Source: Pyxicephalus adspersus (Eukaryota; Chordata; Amphibia; Anura; Pyxicephalidae). From it: a stretch of 64,000 nucleotides of DNA. Each line of letters begins with the position of its first letter. The first letter of the stretch is position 1. The DNA lies in NCBI RefSeq assembly GCF_032062135.1, contig NC_092868.1, positions 47,560,638 to 47,624,637 of the forward strand, read 5' to 3'. The notes under the pieces are model-generated. The model saw only the letters and a list, made by a program, of their open reading frames with translations. It did not search any database and had not been told where the DNA came from. Below, in pieces: positions 34,501 to 48,200 of this stretch. Made by a program: the position numbers and the translations under genes.

Positions 34501-37500
34501 TGGACTGTCACAATGAGTAGAAAAGGCACCATTATGAGGCAATCCGAGTATTGTTAAAATGAGGGAAGGGCAGGGAATTAAAGGGTCATTCTATCCAAAG
34601 AGATATATTAGCTATAAATGCATTTGATCAGATCTTGTCTTAGATACTGCAATAGTGAGATCTGCCAGCCATAAATATGAACTTTGTTCCTTTCTTAATG
34701 AATATCAATGCTCTAGGTGGATCTCAGTCGTCTTGCCTATCTACTTGTACATGCATATTAATGCATAAGATTCAATGCACACTTGAACAGCAGAAAATAT
34801 TTCCTTGATTTTATTATTCAAAAAATGTCAAAAAGTTTTAGCAGTTACTAAACTGAAAAAGAATGTTTTACATGGTCCAATTATGTGAAGAATCCTTCAT
34901 ATTCTTGGTACCGATTCGTTTCTGTATCCCTGAGAGTCCCTGCCTACTTTTGTGTAATAAAGGTGGTGGGAAACCCTACTAAATTTCAAAGCAATTGGGC
35001 AGACCAGGGGAATGCAGTAAAGAGATCAATACACTTAAAAATAGTCTAGCCTTTGGATCCAAAAAACAAAAGTTTGTGGGCCAATCCTTAAAAATGAATA
35101 CAGTCACTACTTCTACAGTTTTTTTTTTACTACTACTCAAGTTTAGTTGCTTTATGCCTTTTTTAATAAATCTTTACAGTTTCTGGTACTGGTGACTTGA
35201 TGGAGCAAAAATTTAAGAAAGCCAATGTGAGTACTGGTTCCAAGACCCCCCTTTATTGCCTAATCTACACCAACAACTTCTAAATCAGACTCTAAAGGAT
35301 TATATAAAGCTTAGATTGTGGGTAAACCGAGTAGTCTTTCTGGCCATTAAAGCATCATTGTTCTTCCATGGCATTTGCAGATCACCAAATAAATGGACGG
35401 ACTTGGCCACAATCCCAATCGTCGAAGACCTGTAAAATATAGCAGCCCCTGGCTCATTGCTGGTTTGGGAGCTTTACCTGTTAGTTTAAAACTCTACCAA
35501 TATAATTTTACTCCATTACATATGATAAGTCCATAATTATAAGTCATCAGAGACATTTTTTAAGGAAGTACAAGTGACCATGGCCATATGTAAAAGGTGT
35601 TTCCCATTCCATCATGCAGCAGATTTGGAACCCTGCAGCAATCCCATATACCCATCATTGGGTTCCAATTCTCACAAGGGCTATGGATACCCGTGGTTAT
35701 GAACTCCCACTTTGTGTTGTCTGGGACATTCTGGTGATGTTCCAAACAGATAAAAGAAACATTTCAATTCTAAAAATCCATAGTAGGCATGATACAAATA
35801 TAAAGAAACCATGAAAACAATACAATTAAAAAGCAATGGACACTATTCAAAATACAGCAACATTGATACCATCGAACAGACAACCGCTGGTCTTCCCTAC
35901 TGGACACAAGCTACTTTCCAGGACAAGTGACAGATACTCTACTATATAAAAGTCTTCAAATTTGTGGGCTCAGGTGTTTTCAAGGAAGGGCATGATTAAC
36001 ATTACAGCATAAAAGGCCATTTTGGATTATTGTGTTTTTTGAATATTGTGGTAAAAGCTTGGAGAAGACATTTTTCTGTCCTGGCATGACTATGCAACTG
36101 CAAACAAAGCCAGCTCCATAAATATATAGTTTTAGGAGTTTGTTGCCATTTTAAGGCAGGCCTTCTTGTACTGAACATTACTGCCTGACCTCACAAATGC
36201 TCTTTTGGCCAATGGGTACAATGTCCCCTAGACTTTTTCCAAAATCCTATAGAAATCCTTTCTAGAATAATGCTCATGGTTTTGTAATGTCCAACAGTCT
36301 ATCATTTTTCTAAAACCCTACAGGGGTACAGTTAATGCCTACTGTGTTTTTAGAACATTCCCAAAACTTGAGAAGTTTTGTTTTATTATGAGAAGTTATA
36401 TCTTTGTGGACTTTGAAATCTTAGCTGCTAAAAATAAAACTACCATACAGAACTTCCTGTACTAATATGATCTACTTAATACCTGTTCTCAAATCATGAC
36501 TTGACATCCTAGAAGAGTGATTATTTGAAGATCGGTGATGATGATGATGATGGTGGTGGTGGTGTTCTCGATTTTGGTTCCATTGTGAACGACGACTTCT
36601 TTTGTCTCTAGCGCAATGTTCTGGGTAGTCATCGCTATCAGAGCTGGAGCGCCTGCACCGATCAGTATGGTGCTTGCAGTGTTTTTCACGGTGGCCTCGG
36701 ATTTTCTCATCTTTGCGAACTTTATCCCTGTCATGGGTCGGAGTTACCTCAATGCCACTCGGATGGCACGGACTCCTCTCTGATGAGTGTCTAGGGTTTC
36801 TGTAAGAAAACTGCGCTTGATCTTTGCGACCTGACTCTTTCCACTGGTCTGAAGCTTTGGAATTTTTGGAGCCATTGCTGTCATAGTGGACTTGACCAAA
36901 GGAGACACGGTTGGGATGCATTCTGCTGGGGAGTTCCTCAGAACGTTTAGGCATATGCTCCCTCTCAGAGCTTCTTGGACCTCGTATGTAATCTGAGGAG
37001 CTTGTGAACTTAGAACTATCATTTTGAAAGGAGTAACTTTCCTCTTCGTCATCATTGTCCAAGAATGGCAAGCCACTTTGCTCTTGTTTACACATGCAAA
37101 CACAAAGTGTAGGTTAGTAAGCTTTAGACACACATCTACAAAATGTCTACAAGCAAGAAAAGCCCTTGCATAACATCACAGAGAACAGATCTGACTAGAC
37201 GGAAAGACAATACATTAAGTAAATGTGTATTAGCATGATCACAAGGAAATATTTGGCCTAAAGGCACATACATGACTCAACAGACAGAAATTATTGGCAT
37301 GCAGACTCGTGCTGAAGTGGTTAGATCTTGCTGCATGCTTGTTAAAAAGACCTTTCTTGTGTTTCCTGTGCAATCTACCCCAATAAATCTTTTAGGCATT
37401 GCTGGAAGCTGGCAGGGTGGGTTACCCATTGGCTAGTGTTATAGTATCCTGACAATCCTGACGTCTCTGCACTTGAACCTTAGCTCCACTCATCCCTACT

Positions 37501-40500
37501 GAGTGGAGTAGGAGCAGTCAGATTCCAGATTCCATGGGTCCAGTGGGATTTATATAAGTAGACAATCCGGGAGGGTAGGCAACGCCACAATAAGTCCTGA
37601 GGGATGCAGGTGGCCACCAGGTGACTTAGTTCTACCAGTATTCACCCATAAGACAGATGGTAAACTTACCATCAAACATCTAAGGACTTTTAAGGCAAAT
37701 GTTCTCATACAATTTTACTTATAAATTCAACAATATTTTTATTTATAATAACATACAGTCTTGTATAGGAAAAAAAACATTAATCCTAATTTTTTTTTTC
37801 TTGCTCAACGCATTTTGTGGAACCAGTCCACTTCTTCGGGAGAAGATTGGGAACTACAATTACATACAGAACATTGTTGAATTTTTAAACAAAACTATTT
37901 ACCTTAATAGTTCTGATTTGCTTGATGGTAAATTTAGCATATCTGTCTGTTTTGGGATGAGACATTTAGAAACTATCTAAAAAATTGTTTGTGAAGCCTA
38001 CAGCCCACAGTTAACAAATGGTTTTCATTTAGTTGCTTTATATATATGCATAAATTTATTTTACAGTATAATATATTAGTATAAGTATAATAAAGTTTGA
38101 AACACAAAGTCATGTAAAAATAATAAATTGAATAAATTAAAAAATCTATACATTTAGTTTTTTTAAAAATCTATATATTCATTTTTAAATTTTTTTTTCT
38201 TCAAAAATACATATTATACTCATACTAATATATATACTGTAAAATAAATGTTCTTGAAAACAATGTACTGCTTTTACACATATAAATCCAATGTATTGCA
38301 TTCAATACAGTTATTTTGTATTGAATGCAATACAAATGGATTTTAAATTTCCCGCCCCGCCGGCAACGTACACATGCACCGACGTCACCGGGAACTCCCC
38401 GGTGACTCATCGTGTGCAGAAGCCGGCCGGAGGAAGAAAGAAGACGAAGATCGTGGCGATTGACAACGCAGGAAGCCGGCGGATCAGGTAAGGCTGTATT
38501 TACTATTACCTCCCATAGGATTACCTATTCCGAGTGTGACTCGGGGTTACCGCTTTTAGCAACTTTTTTCTACCCCGAGTCACACTCGGGGTTACCTTTA
38601 GGGAGGTAAAGACAACTTTGTATTCTTCCTATCATTATTAACTATTCATTGGAAGCCATCTGTCTACATTTTATGGCTTATATACACACACCAAATATTT
38701 TCCTATAACCACAGGCACAATTTTATTTTCATCATTATTATTACCAACTGGAAGCCAAATCATATTTTCCCTAGTGCTGAACCCAGAAGTTATTTTAGGC
38801 TGGGTGGGAAGAGGAGGGTCTCAGCTCCTGTATTGTGACACAACTAATTAATAATCACCCAAAAACAGCCGGGTGGTTACTGCAAAGAGCTGGGTGATGC
38901 ACCCGGCTGGGGAGAACACTGTTCTTATTTTACTAATGATTGCATTTAAAGCACTGTACAGACTGTGAGAGCAGGGAGGTGTTGCTGTCCTGCCCTTACC
39001 ATCATATACATTAAAGCCACCAAAACCTTCTACAGTAAATGGCTGCTGCAAACTAGTGAAGCATGCATTTGTAAAATTAATTGGCTCAAAATGGAGAGTC
39101 TAGTTTTATGGGCAATGGGCCATTTTTTGTGGCTGAATGAGTGGTATAACAATTTGCAAATAGTAATATAGTCCTTAATGATTTTGCTATTTTTTTCCAT
39201 TAAATACCAAGACTGCTATCTTATAGGAAACTTTTGCTGAGATAATCAAAAATTCTCTGGCTGCCTTTCTGGATATTACTATATTATGAGCAATCTTTAA
39301 AAACATACCTTGTAGCCCATTCAAGGCCATTCATGTCAACAACAATCTTCCCATTGCACTATATTTGAATTGACTAAATTTTAGGCTATTTGTATTACCT
39401 TGTAAATTTTTTCTTTTATGAAAGCCCTGTAAATGCTGTTGGGTGCCGCCATATTGAATGTGACTCAAGTGGCTATGACTCTTTCCCCAGCATCTACTTA
39501 CATATTTACATAGGGATGTGAGGGGAACTGAAGCTGGGTCAGTGCACAGTAAGTAGGGCTGTGTTAAGGAATTGACTCTCCTGGAATAGTCAAGTTCCAA
39601 GGCACATTGCAAGTGAAATAAAATGTAAAAAAAATATCAATTTCTGTCCATGCTGCCTTAACTGGCACCATATTCAAGAATTATACAATGCTGTCCACCT
39701 ATTGATCCTGAGGAATTCCAGCATGCAAAATCTATTATAATAATATTGCAGAGAGAGGAAGGCTGCACAAAACACCACATTCTACAGCAGCCTTTCTCAA
39801 CTTTTTTTTTTTACCATGGGGGAACCCCTTGAAATAACTTTCTTCAGGGAACCCCTCCTATAATTAATATATCCACAGCTCACAGTATATTAGTGTGGTG
39901 GTCATTAGAAAGAGCTCCTCTTACATTGCTGGCCATTGGGAGGAAAGTCACCCTTACAAAGCCAAAAAGATCATTGGTGTCAGTTAAATTGACCTGAGAG
40001 GTACAAATTGCTCATGGAACCTCTAACAACCTTTGAGGGAACCCTGGTTGAGAAACATTGATCTACAGAATGACTTGTGTCCTGCCAAGGTAGTGAATTG
40101 CTCATGGGACAGCTTACGCGCAGCACGGTCATTTTAAGTTTCATAATCATTTTTTGTAATATCTATATCTATAACAATAAAAGCAATGGAGGAAAATGTT
40201 TTAAACTTTTATTTCATATTCACTTCCTTTTAATCCGTGGCATTTTTCTGGCCCTCATTGTCAGATAAAATTACAATATAGAACTGTATTGAGCCAGTCA
40301 CGCCCCGCTCTTCTTTATCTAATGCAGTAAATTTAGAACATAAGATCAAACAGTTAACCTTGCCCAATATTATTGCAAAATTCTGAAAAATTCCAGTGAG
40401 TCAATGCAGTACTCCCCTATCAAGTAGCACCCTTCATCATGTCTGAATCATATCTGAGCAGGTGGTACGCTGTTACATTATGAGTCGGCCCTGCAACCCC

Positions 40501-42168
40501 CTAGGGCCGCATGTCAGTAATAGATCATTCCTACCTGGCAGCCCCTCCTGAGCTTTCCGCTGCAGCTCTTCCTCTTCTAGCTGCTGAAGTCTTTTGGCAA
40601 TTTCCTTTAAAACAAAAAGATAAAGATTGTGAATATGCATCAACAAAAGCGTCTTTCACTTGAGATTTGAATAGATCCTACATGTTCCAAAGTGTTGTAC
40701 AAAGCAAAGTCAGCCATGGCTAAATATGGGGCAGGGTTCTATTAAAGAAACTGTTTTACTGTATTCAGTAGAGACATTTGCTCCTAGCTAGTTTATGATA
40801 GGGTTGGCTCTGGTCTCCTGCTGTTCCGCTGCTTCGATGGCTCAGCCATTCAAACTGCTGAAGCCAACGGGCAACCCTACCAGGCAGGCAAATGGCACTT
40901 TCAACTGCAGGAGCAGCCACCTGTGTACTGCTGTGGGCTCCAGGCTCCTGTTGTCCTGCTGCTCTGTTGACTCAGCAATTCAGACTCCTGAAGCCAGTGG
41001 GCAACCCTACCAGCCAGGCAATTGGCACTTTCAGTAAGAGGTCAGTAAACACAGTTCTATGCATGACAGTACCTATTTAGAACTGAAGCTGGCTTATTAT
41101 CAGAAATTGGATTAACAAGGAAAATACTCATAAAACACATTCCAAACAAAGGTTTGCAGATTCCCCAGTGGTACAGTATGGGTGACTGTTCTAAGTTTGC
41201 ATTTGACCTGCTTTGCATTTTGGATTCAGCAGCTCCTATTGAAGAGCGTTGGCATAGCAGGTCAAGCACAGCATTTTGCTTTATATTTCACTTTTAAACA
41301 CACACATTTTAAGCACTACTGATTCACCCCAACCCTACTTTGGAATTCTGCATTTACACTCCCTGGACGAATGGCAGGTCATACGATGTGTTTGTCATAT
41401 GAACGCAAAATGCAGCATCTGACAACAATAATCTTCCACACAAACCCTTAATCAGACCTAAAAAACAAGTGTTTCAACACATTATGAGACAGGCAGTGGA
41501 AACAATTAGTCCATAATTATGTCAGAGGGGCTAAAGAATAGGGGAGTTTGGTTTCGCTTCTTCTTACAACACGACCATAAGCAACTCTTTCCCAATAGGC
41601 TTTCTGAGGTCATGGTGACGGAGGGGCAGCGGATCAGCAAAAATACAAAAAGACTGTGAGAACTGAGAGTCATAAACATAACCACTGCTGCTCAATAGAA
41701 GTACTACAATCATTTACAATCTTACCCCGACCATTTCTTCTTGCTTCTAAAGTCAGTTTTGACAGACGTGGAATGCATTGTGTGCACCCAAACAAACCTG
41801 TTCTGCAGAGTGGATTATCATAGGGTGCTGAATGACAGTGCAAAATGTAATGAAAACAAAATCTTGCTGTTTTTTTTTTTTTTTAAAGCATCCAAAGGAC
41901 CGGATTCTTTAAAGCTCTCCAAGACTGGAGAAGATTGAGTATCATGGGTGAACTTGGGTGATTCCGCAAACTAGGAATGGATCTGGTCCAGGATTGAAAA
42001 CATTTGCTAAATAATAGAAAATAATTTACCGAAACCATTCCAGGCTTGTTGGATTGGCCAAATTCCCTATTTTATTTTCTCCAGTCTTGGAGAGCTTTAA
42101 TAAATTAGGCTCATTGTCTGAGAAGAAAAGCCTGTCCCTTGCCAGGATACCACAAAGAACAACCCTTG

Positions 42169-42209
<41 letters not shown>

Positions 42210-45200
42210 TTTAGAAGTTCCTCATAGCTGCTACAGTGCTTGGTCCATAGTTCTTCAATCTGCAGAGAGACCACTGCTTTATAAAAGACAGCAAGCAAGG
42301 AGCTGTAGGTGAAGGGTAGGCATGACTGGGGGTCTCAGGAGAGGCAGCAGGTTACAGGGTTGAAACAGTGGTCCCCAACCTTTTGGAGCTCACAGGTCAC
42401 TAAAAGCACGGACTCTGGACCATGCATGCGCGGGGAGCCATGCGTCAATCAAAGAGGAAGAAACTTCCCCTCAGAGTGATGTCATGATGCCAGAACCTGC
42501 CCACTCTTCCAACCCACCCAACACCCTGAGCCTGTGAGACATGGTCCGCGGCTCTGGCTGGTGCACTCCCCCAAGTGGGGTCCTTCTCCCGACCCTGCTG
42601 GGGGGTGCACTGGCCAGAGCCATGGCCCACCTGTCAGATGGCCATGGCCCACTAGTGGGCCGCGGACCAGGGGGTTGGGGTCCCCTGGGTTCAAAGATGG
42701 TAGTGAGATAAGGAGGGAAGGATGGCTAGGATTTGGAAGAGGATATGAGGAGCAGGAATTGAGAAGTTATATTAAGTTAGGGTCAAGGTGGGGAAGGTCA
42801 GTTTCTGGAAGATTTGACGGGAGAACAGTTGCCGTCTGCACATCCCTAAGAGGTTGGGAGTCAGCAGAGGTGTAGTGGGGGCAATTATAGCTCCTCTCCT
42901 CGTGTGCAGAGGTGGGGGAGACCCATTTCAGCTTTGGTGTCTCCAAAATGGTGAAAGTAATAAGAGTTGGTGGTTGATGAGGTTTTAGTCTGGTTGGGTA
43001 TGATTTTACCCTTGATGGGTATGGTTCATGAGGCAGTGTAGTGCAAATGGGAACACTGGTAACAATTTCAATGCTTTGATGATGTGTAACTTTCACTCAG
43101 GTACAATACATGGTGGAGGCATAGTGGTCACAGTGAGCATTAAAGTCCATCTCAGCCCAATTATTTTCTATTCTGATTTTAGATAAGGTAAGGAATAATT
43201 CAGATTCCTGGTGTTTTTTTTTCCCACACCCCCTACCCATCCCCAAACTTTGAGAAATTTACATTAGCATAAATAAGCTTCCTAACCTACCATGTGACAA
43301 AGCAAAGCCACCAGGTACCAGCATATGGGTTTTGAGGGCCACAGTTTTTGTGCCAAAATACCAACATAGTGAAATATCCAGTGTGACATAACAGCATGAA
43401 AATCATACATACAATATTGGGTATTTCTACAGGTTCATAACTAAGGCAGCTTCTAATGCGTTCCACCTCTGTTGGTTTTCTTTAGGGGAAACTCCTAGAA
43501 AACTCTTGTAACCATGTTTGTGACAAGGTTATGATTGAGGAAATCATTAGCTGGTCATTTGAAGAATGAAGAGAAAGGCTAGGGGGTATTTTTTTACCAG
43601 GTCAGAAAGGTAAGTGGGACAAGAACTGTGGAGGGATTTGTAGGCAAAGCACAGGAGCTTGAATTTGATTCTAAAGTGAAATGGAAGCCAATGGAGAGAA
43701 CTACAAAGAGATGCAGCAGAAGAGGAGCGGTGGGAAGGATGGATGAGTCTGGCTGCAGCATTCATAATAGATTGTAGAGGAGAGTCTCGGGTTAGTGGAA
43801 TACCAGAGAGGAGGAGGTTACAGTAGTCCAGACGAGAGATGATAAGAGTGTGTATAAGGAGTTTGGTGGTCTTTGCGGACAGGTAGGGATGGATTTTGGA
43901 GATGTTGTGCATGTGAAAATAGCAGGACCTGGAAATGTGCGGGGTAAATGAGAGGGCAGAATTGAAGGTGACGCCAAGAACGTGCCTGAGGGGAGGAATA
44001 AATACCTGTGTTATCACCAGTTAAAAATATTGTTATATTGAGGGGTGTGTCCGTTACTCACCTTTGCCAGCATAGAGCCCTGTAAAGGAAGACTAGGAAT
44101 ACACTTTCCATTGAACTTGTACTTTGGAGGGCTGTGTCTATCCAGGTCAAAGTATACTTTAGGTCCCTTGCAAAAAAAGAGGTCTGGCCATTACTCAGCT
44201 AACCTACTCATTACTCATGTCATAGAACATTACAGTGTAAGGGAAGGAATACAATTTCCACAATGGGGTATTATCAAGGTGAAGAAATAGGGGTGTATAC
44301 CTGCCTAATTGACCTTACTATACCACAAGGTGTGTTCCTAAACACTTCCTGAACAGCATAGTGACTGAATACAGAACAGAGAACAAGGCCAAAGAAAAGG
44401 TAAGATTCTGCTTTATGCCACTTTGGTAAACTTCTGGCGTTACACGAGTAAGTAAAAATGATGTGTAATACTTCATACTGTCATAATTCTGCTTCATCCT
44501 TTAAAAAGAGGAAGTCAGCATTACAAGTGTGCGTAATACAAATCAGATGTTAAAAATGTGCAGTTACATAAAAGGATCATGAGAGATGAAACAAGTTCTA
44601 TTTATAACTATGGGTTCCATTAGGCCTGATTTCTTAAATCTCTCCAAGATTGGAGAGAATAGACTATCATGGGGGAACCTGGGGGATCCAGCAAACCTGG
44701 AATGTATTACTACTGACCTGGCTAGACACACACCTCAATGATAAGGGGTCAATACTCTGCTACGCCAGCATAAAGCACTGTAGACGAAGGGCACGAATAG
44801 CATTTATACCAAGAAGCATCTTAGGGCATTTCTAAGCACAATTGTGCTTTCCAAAAATATTTAAAAACTGGAAATATAAGTCTTTAATGAACTGACACCC
44901 ATAAATACACCTGCACATCACGCATCATATTTGAACTGATCCTTTTACATCCTCAACATTTAAAATGCTGGCATTAAATTGATTCAATAGAATATATTAT
45001 TCTGAAGTGATGATTTTTTTAAATAGATTTTTTTAGATATTTTGTATTTGCACAACCCATCGTGTATTTGGTAACCCTTTAGCTAAATCTGGGGATTCTT
45101 GGTGGCATGTGTTCGAGAAAGAGGTCCCAGGTGCCTCTAAAAAAAATAGAATCGAAGATGAAAATTGTTACTAGAGGATTGTTGTAAAAATGAAACATAG

Positions 45201-48200
45201 AATGAAGAAACTTTCATGCAAATTAATTGTCTGAATGAAAATACTAAATTATGTTCAGGAACAGGAAGAAGAATGATGGGGACCATTCATGGTGAAAGCT
45301 ATGGGGAGTTGGTACGTCCTGTAAAGGAAATATGCTTCATCAGGCTGTATTTCCATATGGTAGTATGCATGGTCATCTGACATGTACTTTAAAGAGAACC
45401 GGTCTATAAACTTTTCATCGTTACAAAAATTTCCTAGACCACTGTTTATAACCCATGGTTCCATGGATCCCTAGGGTTCCTCCAGAGGATATTTGAGATT
45501 CTTTGATAAATTTGGTCCTTTCTGTTCAACTTAACTGACACCAATAAACTTTTTGGCCATCTGTAAGGGTGACATTCTTTCTAATGACCACAACACTATT
45601 ATACTGTGAGCTGTTCATATTGTTGTTGTTAGGGGTTCCCCAAGACCTAAAAGTCATTTCAAGGGTTCCCTCATTTTAAAAAAAGGATGAAGTCTGTTCT
45701 AGAAGATGCTATGTGCTATTCACAAATTTCCAAATAATTACCCGTAGCTGTAGCCACACTTGTGTTGACAATTTAAAGCTGTAAGATTGCTGTTGGGAGC
45801 CACCATCATGGGTGTCGGGCAGCAGTCCCAGAGATGCCACTCTTAGCATTGGTTCTAAAACTGGGAACCTAAGGGTACATGGGTGCCATTAGTAGGGTTG
45901 TGGCCATGATTAATTAATAACACTCAGACTTACCCCATGCCAAAGCATTACAAAACATTACCGCATCATCCCTTCTGAAGTTATGTAATAAATCTTTGGC
46001 TAGGAGAACCAAGAGAATTTAAAACTAGGCAATGACTCTATGGCAGGGGAGGATGAGCTAGGCCAGCACAGACTGTAATAAAGCACTCCTAGAAAAGAGG
46101 CCAATGCAGAGGACTGTCCTAGAAAACTGACTATTTCTGGAGAGGTCAAGTTTGCTCGTAAGTGAATGAAAAATCATTAAAAAGAATGTAAGAATTCATT
46201 TAAAATACTTGATTCTCCTGTGCTTTTATCTTCTGGTATTTTTTTCAAGTGCATATATAACTAAAATGTGTTCAGTGTTCTCACCACTTTTTCAGTAACC
46301 ACTCGGCTTTTTTTGGGCGTTTACTGAAAAGTTGGGTCACAATACAGGGACCCACCTACAACTTTTTCCCACTCAGCACCACTAACCAATATCCCTAAGG
46401 CTTGACTATGGGTTATTTTAGTCCAACTCAATACATGTAGATACATTCAAAAGGCCAAATGTTAAATATTTGACTTGAAAAGGCTCCACGACTAAGCAGT
46501 GTATAATACAGAATTTCTGGCACAGAAGGTCAAATATTAAACAGAACATCTTTCCCATGTTTGTCCCGATTGGGCACAGATATCGTAAACAAATTCTGTG
46601 TTTGCTAATATAGTGATGGGTCACCTACATATAACTGCAAAAATAAGTAATTATCTAGGAACTGTTTCTTGTAAGACAACCAATTCTTGGAATTCAAGGT
46701 CTGCCTTGTCATCAGGCAATAACAGTCTTATCAGCAGGTGTTCCTCTATTCTTTATCTTTAAATGGCCTTCATACCATGCAGAACATATAACAATCAAAG
46801 GAAACAAATACTTTCCCACCAAATAAAGAAACTGTGATTAAAGACAAAGAGAACCTGTATACTAAGCAGAGTATTGTTTGGAAAACAGGTGGACATTGTA
46901 CTATTATAACCTCCATCTTTCTTCAGCTGGGTCTACAGAAATGCAGCTACTGAACATTAGCAACGCTCAAAGAAGGCAATAGGATTTCGTTGATCTGCCC
47001 CAAATGCATATCAAGTGCAAGAAGTTGCACCCATCAGGGAGGTGCAAAGTGTGCTGCTGTATTAGGACCCCATACCCTGCTCAGTTCTGCATAGGGGTCA
47101 ACCGTTGGCTACATCCACCACTGGCCCCCATTGACATGAGCCTTTATCATTATGGTAGGGAAGGTAGATTTGTGTCTGGAGCTCCTCATAAACTCTGCAT
47201 CATTACAACACGATATCTACTTACTAGATCCGGATATTGTAGCTAAAACAAAACTCAAATTTATCTGCAGATGTACACTAATGGTAAACACTGGGAGAGA
47301 AATGATTCACATTTTGTGGTTTACATAAAAACACACAGCTATGGTGGTACTTTTTGATAAATAATCCAGGATCCTCGAATTCGTAAGAAATATCTTCAGT
47401 TTAATGTTTTTAAGAATTAAAATGTCAGAGTGATGAGTCATATTGTCAATGAGTTATTGTTTATCAAACCTTTATTCTTAAAGCAGAACATAATGGACAG
47501 GCAATACCCCCCCCCCCCCGCAATAAAACATACCAACCTGCCTGTTCCCTACTTTTCCCTACTTTTTAATTAAAAAAAACATTGAACTGTTGATGTCCTC
47601 TGGGGCTGCCGGAACATTGTGGGAGTTGCTTCATTCTGGCCTTGCCAATCAAGGCAGCCAAAGATTGGGAAACCAGAACAGAACTGGGTAAAGATGGGTT
47701 TCGACTGTCTAGACACTAGATTATGTTGCCCAGGACAAACGTTCATGATCCAACTGCTGAATCACTAAATGACGGACACCAAAGATCACGTGTTTTATTC
47801 CCGCCAATACCCCCCTTTCCAAACAATTATTTGGAACATGTGCACAGGCCTATTTATTTTATTTTAGATGGACAAATTGTGGCCACCTGATATCCAGATC
47901 ACAACTTTTTTTTATTCCCCACATTCGGAATCCTGATCTCCACATTTATAACAACATATCCATAAATCATTGGACCAAAAAAAAAAACTTTAATAGGACT
48001 TTTTTTTGGTCCAATGTCTTACGATTTAGGGATGTGTTAAAATTAATTGGGGACCTAAATGTTGCATTTTAATGTATAACATATTGATAAAAGTTCTGTG
48101 TTTATTCCCTGGTGATCAGGATTTCAAAAACAATAATTACACTAAAGTACTGATTAGAAACTCCATTTACTTGGGTAGCTGATTGCACCGAAAATGTGTG

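Noticed and set aside
36489..37133. Two further minus-strand open frames overlapping the cassette exon
   Set aside because: They are alternate frames of an exon whose main frame joins correctly to both neighbouring exons.
43547..44017. 156-codon open frame as a host gene
   Set aside because: The translation is the C-terminal part of an L2 LINE ORF2. It lacks the catalytic domain and is a repeat fragment.
45300..45350. Fifth hammerhead-like site (CCTGATGAAGC on the minus strand)
   Set aside because: CTGATGA is present, but no GAAA box or closing stem could be found.
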